DNA from: Blastocladiella emersonii ATCC 22665 | Lineage: Eukaryota; Blastocladiomycota; Blastocladiomycetes; Blastocladiales; Blastocladiaceae | DNA: 64,000 nt | Direction: 5' to 3' | Assembly: GCA_025594325.1 (NCBI GenBank) | Contig: JANHCV010000002.1 | Span: 558,001 to 622,000 of the forward strand | In this document: positions 10,708 to 21,900 of the stretch, piece after piece | Position numbering within the stretch: the stretch's first letter is position 1 | How the letters are laid out: each line of letters opens with the position of its first letter | Program-made: the position numbers and the translations under genes | The notes under the pieces: generated by a model | Databases searched by the model: none | Told to the model about the DNA's origin: nothing | The model's input: only the letters and a program-made list of their open reading frames with translations

Positions 10708-12796
10708 TCAGTAACCCGGGTATCGCAGGTCGCCGTGCTCGGACATATACTCGACGAGGCCGCGGCAAAACTCGTTGGTCGACACCGTCTCGCCTACACG
10801 CACCCCCGACGAACGAGGTCCGTTAGCACCCATCAACCCACTGACAACGCACCCAGAGATAACGTACTGTCGCAGATGACACACAAATGCCGCCTGGCGC
10901 GGGTGATCGCAACATTGAGCCGGCGGCGCTCCGCGAGGAACCCGACCTCGCGCGCGTCGTTGCTGCGGACGAGCGAGATGACGACCGCCTCCTTTTCGCG
11001 GCCCTGCATGCCGTCAATCGACCCGACCTCGATCGCGAGCTCCTCGGTCGACCCGACGACTGCGGCGGGCAGGTCGCCCGCAGCCGCGGTGGCGCGCAGG
11101 CAGTCCTTGATGAGCGCGACCTGCGCATTGTACGGCGTGAGGACGACGACGTCGCGCGGCGGTAGGCCGGCCTCGACGAGCGTGCGGACGTGCGCGACGA
11201 CGAGGTCGGCCTCGCCCTCGTTGCATTTCGAGTCGGCGGCGAGCGGGTTCGCGCCGTCCGCGTCGCCGCGCGTCTCGAGCAGGTCGCACCCGGCCGTGTC
11301 GATGAGGACGAGCGTCGCGCGCGTGTCTTCCGTGTCCGTGAGGTGCGGCAGGTCGGGCAGGACGTGGGCGGCTACCGTGTCGTGCGCTTCGAGCTTGCCG
11401 TCGTACAGTGCGGCGCTCGAGTAGCCCATGATGTCCGCGTGCATGCGGTACTGCACCGAAAGCAACCGCGCGACGGCGTCGCCGTGTCGCTGCATGAGCC
11501 GCTCGAACAGCGTCGTCGCGAGCACGCCCGCAGTCGTGCCCGTCGACGCCTTGATGGTCGGCGGGAGCTGCAGATGGTCGCCGGCCAGGATCGCGCGGCG
11601 GCCCTTGAGCAGCGCGGTCCAGCACTCGGGCTCTACACTCGGCGCGGGATGAGCGCGGCTTTGCAACAAGATGACGGAGTTGAGAGCGTACCGAGCGCCT
11701 GCGCGCACTCGTCGATAATCACCGTGTCAAAGTCGTACTTGCCGAGCTTCCTGCTGCCCGCGCCGTTAAGCGTCGTGAGCACGACCTTGGCCTGCGTCAA
11801 CAAGTTCGCGACAACGTTGGCCTCGCGCGCGCGCTGCTCCTTGCGCAGGAGCTTGACGTCCGCATAAATCGCACGCCGCTCGACGCGGCTGCGGGTCTTG
11901 CGGACGCCGGCGAGCTTGGTGTCGATATCGCGGACGACGTCGGCGACGATCTGGCCCTCGTCGCAGGTGCGGACGCGGACGTCGAGGCAGTGGGCGAGGA
12001 CCGAGGGCAGGACGCGCGCCGGGTGGCCGATGCGCAGGACGGGGAGCTTGGTGGGCGCGAGCCGCTCGACGACGTTGTCGACCGAGATGTTGGAGGGCCC
12101 GCAGAACAGGACCTTTTCGCCGCGCGCGACGAGCTGGCGCACGATCTCGATCAGGGTCTGGGTCTTACCAGTGCCGGGCTAAAAGTGTTCTCGGGGTCAG
12201 TACGTCGCGCGAGGAGACGCAGTGAGTTCGAGCGCACAGGTCCGTGGATCAGTGCGACATCCGACGCCGTGAGCGCGAATCGGACCGCCTCCTTCTGGCT
12301 CGCGTTGAGGTCCGGGTTGAACAGCTTGAGCGGCTTCGTGCTCGACTCGTCAAACGACGGCGCCCCGAGCCCGAGCAGGACACGCGGGAGCGACGACCGT
12401 TGCGCGGCCGGGTGCTTGCCGTCGACGGCGTCCGTCAGGTCGCGCAGCGTCGCCTGCAGCCGCTTGTACGTGATCTCGTTGGCGAGGCGGATACTACACG
12501 AGATGTCAGTTCCGAGGGCATGGTGGAGCTGCGACGGGTGAAGCGTACATGCGCAGCTTCTCGCTGAGCTCGTCCGACGGATCGTCATCGAGAACGAGCG
12601 TGATTTTCGCCTCGGTGACGCGGTACACGACGCCGCTGGTCGCGCTGCCCGCCTTACCGCTGCCGCCGTCCGCGGGTTTCGCGGAGGTGGGGCGGTCGGA
12701 CGAGCTGTGGTTCTCGAGCGCGACAATGTCGCCGGTGCGCAGCTTGTGCGGCGGGAGCGCGTCGACGCCCGGGGTTCCGGGTTTCAGATCGTCGAG
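10708..12796 (-). CDS. IGHMBP2/Hcs1-type SF1B DNA/RNA helicase, 5' end damaged
   Basis: An Upf1-like superfamily 1B helicase of the SMUBP-2/Hcs1 group, a DNA polymerase alpha-associated 5'-3' helicase. Five exons join in frame: 12796-12549, 12493-12238, 12178-11692, 11632-10868 and 10793-10708, with introns of 55-74 bp. Walker A (GPPGTGKT) is split by the intron at 12237-12179. Then come PSNISVDNVVERL, the Walker B DECAQAL, GDHLQLPP, QYRMH, SIDGMQGREKEAV, RSNDAREVGFLAE and the arginine-finger motif ITRARRH. The last exon ends ETVSTNEFCRGLVEYMSEHG as in homologues. The roughly 80 N-terminal residues expected before the HKLRTGDIVAL block are missing or scrambled: a putative upstream exon (12859-12920) contains SLKEL but also stops. 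No start codon can be assigned, so the gene may be 5'-truncated. Confidence 0.8.
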
Positions 12797-12925
12797 ACTC
12801 GCAGTGGGCGGATGTCAGAGATCGGGTGAGGAAGTGAGACTGCGTCGCGCGCACGTACCAAATATCACACAGTGATCAGTTCAACGGCCTTCCTGATACC
12901 AGCTCCTTCAGGCTCGGCGGCGAAA
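12797..12925 (-). other. Degraded 5' end of the helicase gene
   Basis: On the minus strand a possible intron (12858-12797, GTACGT...GCGAG) is preceded by a short frame with SLKELV, reminiscent of the Hcs1 N terminus, followed by an in-frame TGA. Immediately beyond it, at 12926, lies a complete plus-strand family 5' element. The helicase homology therefore stops at a repeat boundary. Confidence 0.4.
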
Positions 12926-12947
12926 CGCGTTGCGCCACATCAGCTGA
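12926..12947 (+). promoter_or_regulatory. Orphan family 5' element
   Basis: An exact 22-bp copy with no intact family gene behind it. It ends 96 bp before an ATG (13043) whose first codons resemble the N terminus of family A, so element and start region appear to have been left behind together. Confidence 0.6.
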
Positions 12948-13042
12948 TGGCCGATCGTTAGCGAAACGCCACAAGTTGTTTTTTCCCGTCACCTTCGCTG
13001 CGACCCGCGCGATCGATTTTCTGCCTTACACAACGTTAACGA

Positions 13043-13273
13043 ATGAAATGGCTCATGCAACTTTGTGCAACGCTATTTACAATTAACCCGGCAGTGATCT
13101 TTCGGGCGGAGCCTCTCCATGTCGCCTTGTCCCGCGGCTCTAAACTGACTCGACCGGATCCTTTCCTCTCGGGGCGGAGGCGTCATGCAGACCGAGATAA
13201 TGAGATTAAATGCAAACATTTATGTTCTTTGAAAGAAGCAGCAGAGAATTATGATGTACATGTAAGAGGTTAG
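13043..13273 (+). pseudogene. Relic start region of a family-A-like gene
   Basis: The sequence around the ATG (AATGAAATGG then TCATGCAACT) parallels the A1 start (AATGAAATGC then TCGCTGCAACT). The frame stays open for 76 codons but shows no F-box-like or later family blocks. It most likely remains from a lost copy whose 5' element survives at 12926-12947. Confidence 0.35.
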
Positions 13274-13293
13274 CGCTGCAGTCTGGCGTCAGC

Positions 13294-14505
13294 CTAGGCG
13301 ACGGTCGGCGCGGCGACCGCGGCAATGGCGTCGTGGACGCTCGGGTCGGCCGAGACGTTAGCCGTCGTCGAGGCGAGGGCCGACGCGAGCTCGTCGTGGC
13401 CGCTGCCACCCATGATGTGGAACGAGTTGTCGTTGCACGGGACGCCGCCGTGCGCGTGTCCGCCGTAGCCCGCGCCCGAACCAAAGCTGTGGCCGCCATA
13501 GCCAGCGTCACCTGACGACCACGAATGCTGCCAGCCGTTGCCCCAGCTCGACCCATCGTTGTGCGACCACGAGTGGGAGTGGTCCCAGCCGTTGTTACCC
13601 GAGTGGCCCGAATGGCCCGTGTGCGCGCCCGAGCCGGTATGGTGGCCGAAACCGGTGTCGTGCTGGTGGTGGTGGTTGCCGCCGTTCCAGTTGCCCGAGT
13701 GCTGACCGTTTCCATGGGCGCCGCCATTGAACGAGCCATCTCGGTGGCCGGCATCGTGTTGCTGGTGGTTGCCGTTGTGCGATCCTCCGTTGTGGGAGCC
13801 CGAGCCGTGGCCATGAGACCCGCCCGAGTGCGATCCTCCGTTGTGGGAGCCCGAGCCGTGGCCGTGAGAACCGCTCGAGTGCGAGCCGCCCTGGTGAGCG
13901 CCCGAGCCGTGGCCGTGAGACCCGCCCGAGTGCGATCCTCCGTTGTGGGAGCCCGAGCCGTGGCCGTGAGAACCGCCCGAGTGCGAGCCGCCCTGGTGAG
14001 CGCCCGAGCCGTGGCCGTGCGACCCGCCCGAGTGCGAGCCGCCCTGGTGAGCGCCCGAGCCGTGGCCGTGCGACCCGCCCGAGTGCGAGCCCGATCCATG
14101 GTTGCCGAAACCACCGTTGAACCCGCCGTTGAAGCCTCCGTCGTGCTGGCTGTGGCCGTTGCCCGAGTGCCCGCCTGAGCCGCTGTGGTGCGAGCCCGAG
14201 CCTGAGCCGTAGCCGCCGTTGAACCCGCCGTTGTGCGAGCCGGAACCGTGTCCGCCGACGTTTCCGCCGACATGGCCACCGTGCGAATGGCCGCCGTGCG
14301 AGGCATGGCCGCCGTGCGAGGCATGGCCGCCGTGCGAGACGTGGCCGCCGTGCGAGACGTGGCCGCCGTGCGAGACGTGGCCGCCGTGCGAGGCATGGCC
14401 GCCGTGCGAGACGTGGCCGCCGTGCAAGACGTGGCCGCCGTGCAAGACGTGGCCGCCATGCGAGGCGTGCGAGGCGTGGCCGTGCGAGATGTAGCCGAAC
14501 GTCAT
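13294..14505 (-). CDS. Histidine/glycine/serine-rich tandem-repeat protein
   Basis: A single open frame of 403 codons. After MTFGYISHGHASHAS come about a dozen hexamers of the form SHGGH(V/A), then a Gly/Asn/Ser-rich spacer, then several units of about 17-18 residues built on GSHGHGSGAHQGGSHSGG. A less repetitive tail contains one Cys (GGVPCNDNSFHIMGGSGHDE) and ends AAVAAPTVA. No signal peptide or membrane helix is evident. The high His content could bind Zn, Cu or Ni, or form a condensate or structural matrix; that is inference from composition only. Both other minus-strand phases and one plus-strand phase are also long because of the repeats, but only this frame gives a Gly/His composition with few hydrophobic or Arg runs. 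No homologue recognised. Confidence 0.55.
   Translation of the reverse strand: MTFGYISHGHASHASHGGHVLHGGHVLHGGHVSHGGHASHGGHVSHGGHVSHGGHVSHGGHASHGGHASHGGHSHGGHVGGNVGGHGSGSHNGGFNGGYGSGSGSHHSGSGGHSGNGHSQHDGGFNGGFNGGFGNHGSGSHSGGSHGHGSGAHQGGSHSGGSHGHGSGAHQGGSHSGGSHGHGSGSHNGGSHSGGSHGHGSGAHQGGSHSSGSHGHGSGSHNGGSHSGGSHGHGSGSHNGGSHNGNHQQHDAGHRDGSFNGGAHGNGQHSGNWNGGNHHHQHDTGFGHHTGSGAHTGHSGHSGNNGWDHSHSWSHNDGSSWGNGWQHSWSSGDAGYGGHSFGSGAGYGGHAHGGVPCNDNSFHIMGGSGHDELASALASTTANVSADPSVHDAIAAVAAPTVA
13780..14100. repeat. Minisatellite of about 54 bp within the His/Gly-rich gene
   Basis: Near-identical units alternating GTGCGATCC or GTGCGAGCC with CCGTTGTGGGAGC or CCCTGGTGAGCGC, encoding the 17-18-residue repeat. 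Differences between units are mostly at two codons (GAHQ versus GSHN), which suggests homogenisation by unequal exchange. Confidence 0.7.
14280..14470. repeat. 18-bp minisatellite encoding SHGGH(V/A)
   Basis: About ten tandem units of GTGCGAG(A/G)C(G/A)TGGCCGCC. They encode the N-terminal hexapeptide repeat on the minus strand. Copy number is likely to vary between strains. Confidence 0.75.
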
Positions 14506-15242
14506 TTTTGAGGTTTGAGGGAGGTAGACCAGCTAGCCGATGGATTGGTTTTGTTGCTCGAGAGACCGGCTCGTCGAGTGTTGGTGGATGGGGTGAAGTT
14601 CAACGAGGAGAGGAGCGTGGAACCGGCAGGTTTTGTAGTCGGCGGCTGCCCGCCCACCTGAACTCGCGCTGGTCCACATGTACGTGCGCGCGGTCCCTCG
14701 CAGCACACGCCATATTTAGGCAAAGCCCCGCCCGCAGCGCATCGCAGCGGGTATGAAGCTATACAGGTAAAGCGAACGAGCCGTGCTGCGCCACCTCGAC
14801 CATGAACTGTTCGCACGAGCCGCCACGGGAGTGTTCACGCCTTCGGCTGCTCAGCCACCACGACTCCACTCCGAGCCACGAAATGAGCCTCGTGGGACGT
14901 AAAATGTATGGCAGGGACGGACCCGGCGGAATCTCGCCATGTCAGCATGTGCGCGGAGTCCTTCACACGTGGAGAGCGGTGGGACTATTTCCGACTTCGA
15001 GCGGCGGCGGTGAAAGAAGTGGCGGTGTGGCGCGACGCGTCGCCCGCGCGATCAAACTCCTGATCAGGGAGAGCGCCGACGAGGGAAGCTGAAATTGAGC
15101 CAGTTTTCAACGCAGACCGTCCCCGCAAGTAACAAAGAGTCCGCTTCGGGTTTCAAAACCGACGCGCTGGAGTAGTGGATGGTGAGTGAGTGTTGCCAAA
15201 TCGAGGGCTGCCCAGCCAGGTCAAGCACTGCGCCGCTTAAGT
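14506..15242. other. Gene-free stretch upstream of the His/Gly-rich gene
   Basis: No supportable gene. A palindrome GCGACGCGTCGC lies at 15032-15043, preceded by GGTGTGGC, so on the minus strand it resembles the family 5' element (GACGCGTCGCGCCACA). Low-complexity G-rich DNA surrounds it. Confidence 0.4.
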
Positions 15243-16150
15243 AGATGTCGAACTGTTGCGCAAGGAGCAGCGCGCGCGAGGCCAACGTCGCCCCAACCCT
15301 CCTCACGCAGGCCAAGCTTGTGCTTACGACACTGAACGGCGCGGAAGAAGGAAGCTTGGCAAGTACGAGTTTGACACGGTCATTATCGACAAGTTCGCGC
15401 ACGCGCTCGGTGAGTTTTTGATTCGCTTGGGTTTCATTTAGCCGTGCTCCGCTCTCGTAGTGTGTTGAGCCCGAGTGCTGGACCGCACTGCTCAGGGGCC
15501 GCCGCGCAATCCTGGCCAGCGACCACCTGCAGCTCCCGCCGATCACTAAAACTACTGGCACGACCGCGGGCGTGCTCGCGACGACGCTTTTCGAGCGGCT
15601 CATCCAGGGACACGGCGACGCCGTCGCGCGGTTGCTCTCAGTGCAGTACCGCATGCACGCGGACATCATGGGCTACTCGAGCGCCGCACTGTACGACGGC
15701 AAGCTCGAGGCGCACTCGTCCGTCGCTGCACACGTCCTGCCCGACCTCCCTCATTTGACGGATACCGACGACACGCACGCAACGCTTGTCCTCATCGACA
15801 CGGCCGGGTGCGACCTGCTCGAGACGCGCGGCGACGCGGACGGCGCGAACCCGCTCGCCGCCGACTCGAAATGCAACGAGGGCGAGGCCGACCTCGTCGT
15901 CGCGCACCTCCGCGCGCTCGTCGAGGCCGGCCTACCGCCGCGCGACGTCGTCGTCCTCACGCCGTACAATGCGCAGGTCGCGCTCATCAAGGACTGCCTG
16001 CGCGCCGCCGCGGCTGCGGGCGACCTGCCTCCCGTGGCGAATGCGGGGGCCGGCAGCGAGGAGCTCATGCGCGAGGTCCGTCTCCTCGCTGAGCGGCCCC
16101 GAGCGAACGTCACATTCACTGGGCTCCCACACCTGAAAGTAGGCGCGTTT
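15243..16150 (+). pseudogene. Second, decayed copy of the Hcs1-type helicase
   Basis: A partial duplicate of the helicase at 10708-12796, in opposite orientation. It begins in the LLRKEQRAR block, with a frameshift soon after. The Walker B DECAQAL has become DKFAHAL. The old intron follows (from 15413, acceptor uncertain), then PECWTALLRGRRAILASDHLQ and an open frame through QYRMH to DLVVAHLRALVEAG. Near 16050-16090 the copy jumps from the EELMREV block to LLAERPRANV, deleting the segment that in the parent holds GMQGREKEAVVISL and RSNDA. Family homology ends soon afterwards. Walker A and everything before it are absent. It cannot encode an active helicase. Confidence 0.8.
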
Positions 16151-18986
16151 GCGGCAGTGAGCTCAACCATTCAATACGTGTTATACAAAGTTCGGCGTGA
16201 CAGCAACGACAGACTGGCAACATGCAAGGTGAATAGGCAGACAAGCGTGTAGGAGCCGAGTGACGATGGCAAACCAAGTCGAGGGTACATTCCGCTACAG
16301 CGGCGAGCTCTTTTTCACGACGCTGAAGCGAGCTGTACCCACGCCACAGCTGCGCGACTGCACGCAGCAAGAATGTGTTGCTGGGGCAGCAGAATATAGC
16401 TTCCTATTGAAGAGGGTTGATTGGACGTTGTCAGGTCAGCAACATCAACGCCGTCCGTCTTGGTGCCCAAACACGCGGCTCCGTACACCAGTGCGAAGTG
16501 GACAAAGTCTGCCAAAGTAGCGAATCGATCACCCAATGGGAAGCTCAGTGTCTCTTGTACAAGAGTCCAGAGAACGGGCGACGGATAGTGTCCCGACGAG
16601 AGCTTAATCCAACGGATTTACTCTGCAAAAATCAAAATCCAGTACCACACGGTAAACGCTTCCACAAATAATGAACTCGTTCATTGAGCGGTGTATAAGG
16701 GGAAGGAATGCATGCGAGGTGCTCGAAAGAGGTCCCTGGACCATTATATCATGTCGTGGCGAGTGAAGGCCAATTTCGCGAGCGTGGTGGCAAACACACA
16801 CCATTCCGATGACCCCAGCGAAGCGCAAAGGACGGCTGAGGATGCGCTGTTGCTTAGAACACGCGTGCAATCAGAGACAAGAGTTCGTCAAAGACATGTT
16901 GTCCTCGAAGGCGTGCATACGCTGAACATGCCTTGAGAGAGTACTGATCGCTGCTGCTGGATACATCCACCGAATCCCGCCTCGGAGCACCATTCAATCC
17001 AAGCCATCGATAAAAAGCATTGTCCTCGGCTGAGAGCGTTGCAGGACACATAGGGGAGCCAGTCGCCGCGATCGTGAACCACGACCATGTCGAGCTGCGC
17101 CGCGCGAAGCTGTGTATATCATTCCAGGGCGGGAGGAGCCTTCATTGCAGCAAGTGTATTCCATGTAAGATCGGCAGGGTGTCAACAGCCGGAGCGAGAC
17201 GCGCAACTCGGCGCCGCGGAGGGGCGCGCGACGCGGGCTGACGCGCGAGTCACTGTCAGCCGTCCCACGTGCGGCCTGCCGGTCGCGGCTCACCACCGCC
17301 GCGCTCGCGAACAGTTCTAGCCCTCACCTTTCCTCCGCAACCCAATGAATCTCATGGATACTTGATGCAACCACCTTTAACGAGCTATGCAACCACAGCC
17401 TAGTGGACCGGCGGCCGCCGCGGAGGCGAACATCTCATTGCTTGCGGCGCCGAGCGCTGGCGACGTCACGATCACACTACTCGTGTCGTGCCTGGAGCGA
17501 CTTGGTATGCTTGCGATCATGGTACAGTCAGGTCTTGACCGAAGCGACGCGGATGGCCTGGGACATATGATCGGGGGTCAGCACGTCATCTTTCACGATC
17601 CCGATTCACGGTCGCGTCGCCAGCCGCGTCGGACATTCTCTACGCGAAACGCTACCCATTAAATCTTCTTGCAGATAAAATGCTCCCGAACAATCGCGCG
17701 ATCTCCAACGAGCTGCACGTCCCCGTTGAAAGCTTCGAAATAGACGTGGGCTTGACTTCTTGGATTTAAAGCTCAACGAGGATCACCAACTCATCAGCGC
17801 CACAAGCATGTGAGCTGTTAAGTTCATCCCTCCTTTTTCATGAGAAACCGATGCGACTACCACAACTATGCACCCCACCCGCCTCGTCTCGCAATTCCGC
17901 GTCTGCTCCACATACGCATTCTCGCCTGGACAACAGCACCAACGCGACCGATCCATGGCCCAGCACCCGCGCCGGCCTGTTGCCCCGCCGCGAAACCCGC
18001 CGCTTACTTTCCCCGCCCTCACGCTGCAGTTCACGGACCGCGCTCCGTGCACGGATGGGAGATCGCGTTCCCCTTGCTGCGTCGCGGGGGCGAGAGCAGG
18101 TCGCCGGTCGTTGGCGTACGGCATCGCGCGCAACTTCGGCCTCTAGGCGCGTGTGCTGGATGATGGATCCACTCGACGGTCCTCTCAAGTCAAGGCGGGC
18201 TGGCGGCATGAGCTCACCGCGCGGTGACGCGGGGACAGAGCCTTGGGCGAGTGTAGCTCACGGATTAATGTCTCAATCAATACAGCTTGTTTGCGTAGCA
18301 TCGCTCACTCTACGCTTCTCGCGTGAGCAGCTCCGGCTGCCGTGAGGGATGGTACACTGAGGGCGAGCGACGCATGGTCGATGATTGAGTGTTTCCCCGG
18401 GCGACTTGACGAGCGTCGCGCATCTTCGTTCACGTCTCGTGGTGCGACGTCTGTTCTTCCGATCGCGTGTCTCGCCGCATGCACGCAGTCATGATCAGCT
18501 GGCTCCGACCGCGGCTTGGCCACTGGCGAACCGTGCATGTACTGTCCACCGGCCGCTTCCAAGCGGTGCGCGACCGAGCGACTCGAGGCGCACCGCTCGA
18601 CGCGAACCGACGAGCTCGCGCGCGAGTCAAACGCGCGGCTCGCGACCCCGCGCAGCCGCTCCTGAACGCTTTCCTCCTTGTGCCACTTCATCTATCGCAC
18701 CACGCTGATCGTACGCGACTCACGTCGACAATCTCGAAATTTTACGGATCCAGATATCTCCCCCGTCGCGATTTTACGTGTTCCAGCGCCGGCCGCCGCC
18801 CGTTTCAGCGCGGCGGAGTGGAGCTAGGGCGCCGCCTCACGCGCGCGCCATCTCGATTTCCCCTTCATCGTCTCCGATCGCCTCGGTGTGGCGCAAGCAA
18901 CGTTCAGATTTCCCCCCTGCCGGCCCGCCGATGTTGCACTACGCATAAGCGGATATATCATACACTCCCAAGTAACAACATCATCA
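16151..18986. other. 2.8 kb with no convincing gene
   Basis: Only short, mutually overlapping frames are present. The best is a 91-codon plus-strand frame at 17387-17662 (MQPQPSGPAAAAEANISLLA, later GGQHVIFHDPDSR), which could be a small hypothetical gene or the remnant of a larger one. No tRNA, rRNA or clear repeat was recognised. Base composition is more even than in the flanking kinase gene. Confidence 0.4.
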
Positions 18987-21900
18987 TCACTGCTTCGCCG
19001 CTCCCGCCGCACCGCTTCCACCAACCGCCGCGGTCGGCGTGACGGCCGTGGGCGGGAAATACCGCTCGAGGACGGCGACGATATGCCCGCGGAGGAGCGG
19101 TTTGCGGAGGTACTCGGACATGCCGCACCGCAGGCCCTCGGACTCCTGCTCCTCCATGGCGTCGGCCGAGAGGCCCATGATGACGGGCCGTTTGCGCTGC
19201 TGCTCGCCCGCGGCCCCCGCCGCCGCGGCGTTCGCGGCGTTCGCCGCCAACGTCTCGTAATGCTCGACGATCGCGCGCGTGGCCTGGAACCCGTCCATGA
19301 CGGGCATACGGACGTCCATGAACACGGCGTCAAAGTCGGTGGCGAGGACCGCGTCGACGGCCTCCTGCCCGTTCTCGGCGAGCGACACGGCGTGCCCGAG
19401 CGACGCCACGATCACCTTCATGAGCCGCCGGTTCAGCGGGTTGTCGTCGACCACGAGCACGCGCAGGGACTGCTTGACGGGCGCTGGCGGGTCGGCGGCC
19501 GCGGTTCCCGCGGCGGCCGCGTCGCCAGCCGAGGCGGTCGTGCCGCTGTCGGTGCGGTTGTTCGCAGGCGGCGTCGACGCGGACTTGCCGTCGTTGGCCG
19601 CGGGCCGCTTCCCCGCATCCACCGACGACGGCGGCAGCGCGGCCGCGCTCGCGAGCCCGAGTGCCGCCTGCCGCCGCTCGCGCTCGCGGTGCCGCGCGAG
19701 GTCGACTGCGTGCCCGAGCATGCGGAACAGCTGCGACTGCTTGAACGGGCGGGTGAGCAGCGCGAGCGAGGGCGGGTGCGGGCCGAGGGGCAGGTCGGAG
19801 GTCGACGACGAGACCATGACGACGGGGATGCGGAGCCGGGCATCGAGGTCGGCCGCGGGCGGGAAACTCGCGGGCCAGGTACCCGTGACGACGACCGCGA
19901 CGTGCACGGGGGTGGCGGCGGCGGCGGTGCCCGCGGGGTCGTCGTCGGGGTCCTGCGTCGCAGCGACCCAGTGCTCGAGCGGCGCGGACCGGACGCTGAC
20001 GACGTCTCCGAACCCGGACAGCTGCTGGAGGACGACGGGGTCCGAGAAGGGCGCGGTGGTCGAGACGTCGTCGCCGCAGCACACGAGGCGGACGTGGACG
20101 GCGGGCGCGGGCGACGGCGAGCGCGGCGGGCGGCCGAGCGACAGGGTGCCGGCGGGGAACTTGGGCAGGGTGTCGAGGACGGGCGAGCTCGGGTCTCCCA
20201 AAGCCACGTCCGTGTCGCCGATCGCGGGCGGCGGGAGCGGGAGGTCGACGTCAAAGAAGAACTCGGAGCCCTTGCCGAGCTCGGACTTGACCTGCATGCG
20301 CGTGTGCATGAGGGCGCAGAGGGACTGGCAGATGGAGAGCCCGAGCCCGGTGCCGCCGTACTGGCGCGCAATCGTCTCGTCCGACTGCTCGAACCGCTCG
20401 AAGATGAGCTGGAGGTTGCCCTCGGGGATCCCGCACCCGGTGTCGACGACGGCAAAGTGGACGCGGACCGAGTCCTTGGCGGTGGCGATGCGGCGCGCGT
20501 GGAGGAGGACCGACCCGGACTCGGTGAACTTGATGGCGTTGGACAGCAGGTTGTTGAAGATCTGGCGCAGGCGGATCACGTCGCCGACGACGATGCGCGG
20601 GAGCGACCGGTCGAGGACGAACCCAATGTCGAGCCGCTTGCTCGGGACAAAGAAGCTGTCGACCGACTGTCGCACCGCCTCGTGCAGGTCAAAGGGCCGG
20701 TGCTCGAACCGGATCTTGCCGTGCTCGAGCTTGCTGAAGTCGAGAATGTCCTGTGTGGTGCGTGAGCGGTGTCAGTCGCCATGCCGAAACCCGTTTCGAA
20801 ACAGACTACGCGTACGTTGAGAATCGCGAGCAGCTGCTCGCCGGACCGCATGATGACCTGGACGTGCTCGCGCTGGTCGGTCGTGAGGTCCGTTTCGGCG
20901 AGGATGTGGACGGCCTGGATGACCTGGGCCGCGGGCGTGCGGATCTCGTGCTACACACGGCTGCCTGTTAGCACCAAACCCCGTATCCCGTCACCCGCGA
21001 AAAAAAAGACGTACACTCATATTGGCGAGGAACGTGCTCTTCGCTTTCGCCGCGGCCTCGACGACCGCGAGCTGCTGCTGGAACTCGCGGATGACCACGT
21101 CGTTGAGCTGCCGCAGCTGCGCCGAGTACAGGTACGCGCCGAAGAAGGACGTGAGCTGCTTGACGAACCCGCGCGCGCGGTCCGCGTCGGGGAGGTCGGC
21201 GACGGACGCCGGGTCGAGCCCGAACCACGTCGACGGGACGTCCGATTCGCTCTCGTCGGCGGCTACCGCGCTTCGGCCACCCTCGCACGGCGACGGGGAA
21301 GGACGCGCGTCGCCGACCCACGGCGTGAGCGCGAGCACGCCGAGCTTGCGGCCGTTGAAGTGGACGGGGAGGTACAGGGCGACGGGGCGAGCTGCCGCCG
21401 CGTCCCGACCCCGCGCCGCCTGGTCGTGGTCGCGGCACGGGAGGTACGTGGCGACCTCGCGCATGGTGTGGTGGCACCGCGCGACGGCGGGGAGGCGGTC
21501 GAGCGGGATCGCGACGTCGGCGTCGCCGGGGCTCGCCCACGGGTCGGTCAGGTGCGGTGGGAGCGGGACCGATGGCGGCGCCGCTGCAGCCGCGGCGGCC
21601 GTTTCGGCAGCGGTGGCGGCGGTCCGCTCGCGCGACGACGCTCCAGTGCCGCCGTAAAAGTGCTCCTGGATATGCGCGCGGATAGCGGGTTTCGGGTAAA
21701 AGGCGACGTTGCGGGCGAACCGCGGGCGCAGGAACGCGAGGAACCGGTCGACGACCTGGCCGGGGTCGCGCAGGTTGGCCATGGAGATGGTCAGGTGCAT
21801 GGCGTCGTCGCGCGACGAGGAAGAGGAGGGGTCCTCGGTTGACACGGGTGCGGCCGACTCGGTCACCGTCGCTGTCGCGGGCTCGGTGCCGGAGTCGTCG

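Noticed and set aside
14219-14494. Plus-strand frame encoding a Trp-Pro-Pro-Cys-Glu repeat
   Set aside because: Striking, but it is the complement of the 18-bp minisatellite; the His/Gly frame is longer and has a non-repetitive tail.
18888-20820. Long plus-strand frames (over 500 codons) across the histidine kinase
   Set aside because: They are antisense to the kinase and receiver domains, Arg/Ser-rich without domains, and arise from the strong G/C third-position bias.
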